Part shown: positions 55,602 through 64,000 of the stretch, piece by piece
Position numbering within the stretch: position 1 is the first letter of the stretch
Layout: each line of letters begins with the position of its first letter
NCBI GenBank assembly: GCA_913051655.1
Contig: CAJXHI010000001.1
Coordinates: forward strand, 62,001-126,000
Source: an uncultured Alphaproteobacteria bacterium
GTDB lineage: Bacteria > Pseudomonadota > Alphaproteobacteria > Rhodobacterales > Rhodobacteraceae
DNA: 64,000 nt
Direction of reading: 5' to 3'
Position numbers and translations under genes: made by a program
The notes under the pieces: generated by a model
What the model saw: the letters and a program-made list of their open reading frames with translations, nothing else
The model's database searches: none
Told to the model about the DNA's origin: nothing

Positions 55602-57040
55602 TCATGTTGGGAAATCGGCAAGGCCGATACGTGCCGATCCCTTTTGGTTGGAAGATGCGTGCCGGTTCATGCGGGCCAACGGCCCCAAAACGACAAGCGC
55701 TGCAAACAGCAAGACAATCTCACTGTGGTAAACAAACGAATATCCCGTTGTAGGCGTGGCGAGCGCCTCTCCCAAAGTTCCGCGTAGTGCAAGCGAGTCA
55801 ATCCAGTCTCTCAATGTTCCGCCCAAAGCCACAGAAAGACCCGCCGCAGTCGCCTGCGCAGCCCCCCAGGCTCCAAGCGCAAGTCCACGCCCGACGAGAC
55901 CTTCTGCAGGCATCACCATTGCGGAGGTAAGCGTGGAAATAGCGAATAAACCGCCACCAAACCCAATCAGGCCAGCACCGGTAAAGAATAGAAATGTTGA
56001 CTCCAGCGGAGCCGAAAAGATTACCACAGGAAAGGCCAAAAGCCCCACCAAAAGACCCTTTCCAGCCAACCTATACGGATCCGTGTTCCGTGCGAGCAAT
56101 CTTGCAGCGAGTGCAAACCCCAAAAGTGCGCCAGCCGCCCACATGGCCGTCAGTAAGGTCGTGGCAGAAACAGACAGTCCGAGCACCTGACCCCCATAAG
56201 GTTCCAAAAGAACATCCTGCATATTGAACGCCATTGTCCCAATGAAAACGACCGCCAAAAGCCGCCCAGCCTCGCCGCCTTTGATAAAATCAGACCATGC
56301 TTTGCGGAACAATGGCCTCGGCTTTTCGCGTTCTTTTTTCGACATAGGCCGTGTCTTTTCCTGCTTCCACAGGGCGATAACGTTTAATACCAAACCAACA
56401 ACGGCAGCGCCCTGAACGACACGTATCAATAATAGATTTGTGAAATCTGTAAGCAACCAACCAATAATCATTGCGCTAACGCCCATACCGACAAGAAACA
56501 TTACATATAAGATAGAAACAACCCGAGGGCGCGTTTCCTCGGTGGCACGATCCGCAGCAAGAGCGAGCCCAGCCGTCTGCGTCATGTGAAGCCCAAGGCC
56601 CGTCATTAGGAAGGCAATTGCTGCAAGCACTTCACCGGCCCAACTAGGCCCCACCACCTGTACACCTGACAATACCAAAAGTGCGAAAGGCATAATCGCC
56701 AAACCACCAAACTGCCAGAGCGATCCAAACCAAAGATAAGGGACCCGTTTCCATCCAATGGCGGAACGGAACGTGTCTGATCGAAAGCCGAGCAAGGCCC
56801 TGAATGGCGCAATAAGAACGGGCAAAGCAATCATGAAGGCCACAATCATGGCGCCGACGCTTAGCTCCACAATCATCACCCGGTTCAAGGTACCAAGCAA
56901 CATCACAGACGCCATGCCAACAGAAATCTGAAACAGGGACAAGCGCATTAATTGACCAAAAGGCAACGCATCACTGATCGCATCTGAAAACGGCAACATG
57001 CGCATTGTCAGCTTTGTCAATGGATGGGGTTGCTTTTGCG

Positions 57041-57044
<4 letters not shown>
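55602..57044 (-). CDS. lhaA: LhaA/PucC-family light-harvesting assembly protein (MFS fold)
   Basis: A 480-residue polytopic protein with about 12 hydrophobic segments. It has BCD/PucC-family features: [58 protein letters not shown] and [10 protein letters not shown]-type [20 protein letters not shown]. Position between bchM and puhA identifies it as LhaA, which assists LH1 assembly and perhaps bacteriochlorophyll delivery. Overlaps bchM by four bases. Confidence 0.93.

Positions 57045-64000
<6,956 letters not shown>

Overview
The window looks like a chromosome segment of an aerobic anoxygenic phototroph of the Roseobacter group (Rhodobacterales, Alphaproteobacteria). The basis is a bacteriochlorophyll and reaction-centre gene run at the right end in the order bchN-bchB-bchH-bchL-bchM-lhaA-puhA-puhB-puhC-orf-acsF-puhE-hemA (all minus strand). 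It carries the O2-dependent cyclase acsF, and several TRAP transporters and alphaproteobacterial housekeeping families lie in the same window. The species cannot be named from the sequence alone.

Layout. (1) 1-6046: an overlapping plus-strand operon for CoA-thioester (2-aminobenzoyl-CoA type) aromatic degradation: a two-domain flavin monooxygenase/reductase cut by the window edge, SDR, MarR regulator, enoyl-CoA hydratase, acyl-CoA dehydrogenase, a Rid protein lacking the archetypal Arg, and a thioesterase gene broken by two in-frame TAG codons. (2) 6166-11176: a cytochrome P450 with an unusual I-helix, a three-gene TRAP transporter, and a remnant that joins the 5' end of iorA to the 3' end of iorB. 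(3) 11380-20069: IclR regulator, GMC oxidoreductase, a second TRAP system with fused permease, a histidinol-dehydrogenase-like enzyme resembling HpsN, and a zinc alcohol dehydrogenase; a candidate polyol or sulfopropanediol module. (4) 20153-28685: a MarR pseudogene, a GntR regulator with pobA, tRNA-Ala(GGC), a TIGR02300 protein, a YgjP-like metallopeptidase, another GntR regulator, accA, a dipeptide epimerase with a D-amino-acid transaminase, and a gamma-glutamylcyclotransferase. (5) 28781-33409: a tandem glycine riboswitch and gcvT-gcvH-gcvP.

(6) 33410-49591 is visibly more AT-rich than either flank and begins and ends with long non-coding, decayed-looking stretches. Its genes form one theme: a dipeptide/oligopeptide ABC importer (binding protein, two permeases, fused double ATPase) plus a DadA-type oxidase, a penicillin-binding-like serine hydrolase, an MlrC-type metallopeptidase, a LysR regulator and a D-aminoacylase. 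I read it as an acquired island for taking up and degrading peptides or N-acyl compounds that contain D-amino acids. It is the best candidate in the window for an undescribed system.

(7) 49592-64000: pseudoazurin with its own terminator, sitting where Roseobacter photosynthesis clusters often carry a cytochrome c gene, followed by the photosynthesis superoperon, which is cut inside bchN at the right edge. Many superoperon genes overlap by 4-11 bases, so the run is probably cotranscribed.

Limits: all assignments come from reading translated sequence and remembered family motifs. No search was run. Some broken frames lie at A7 or A8 tracts, where sequencing error is possible.
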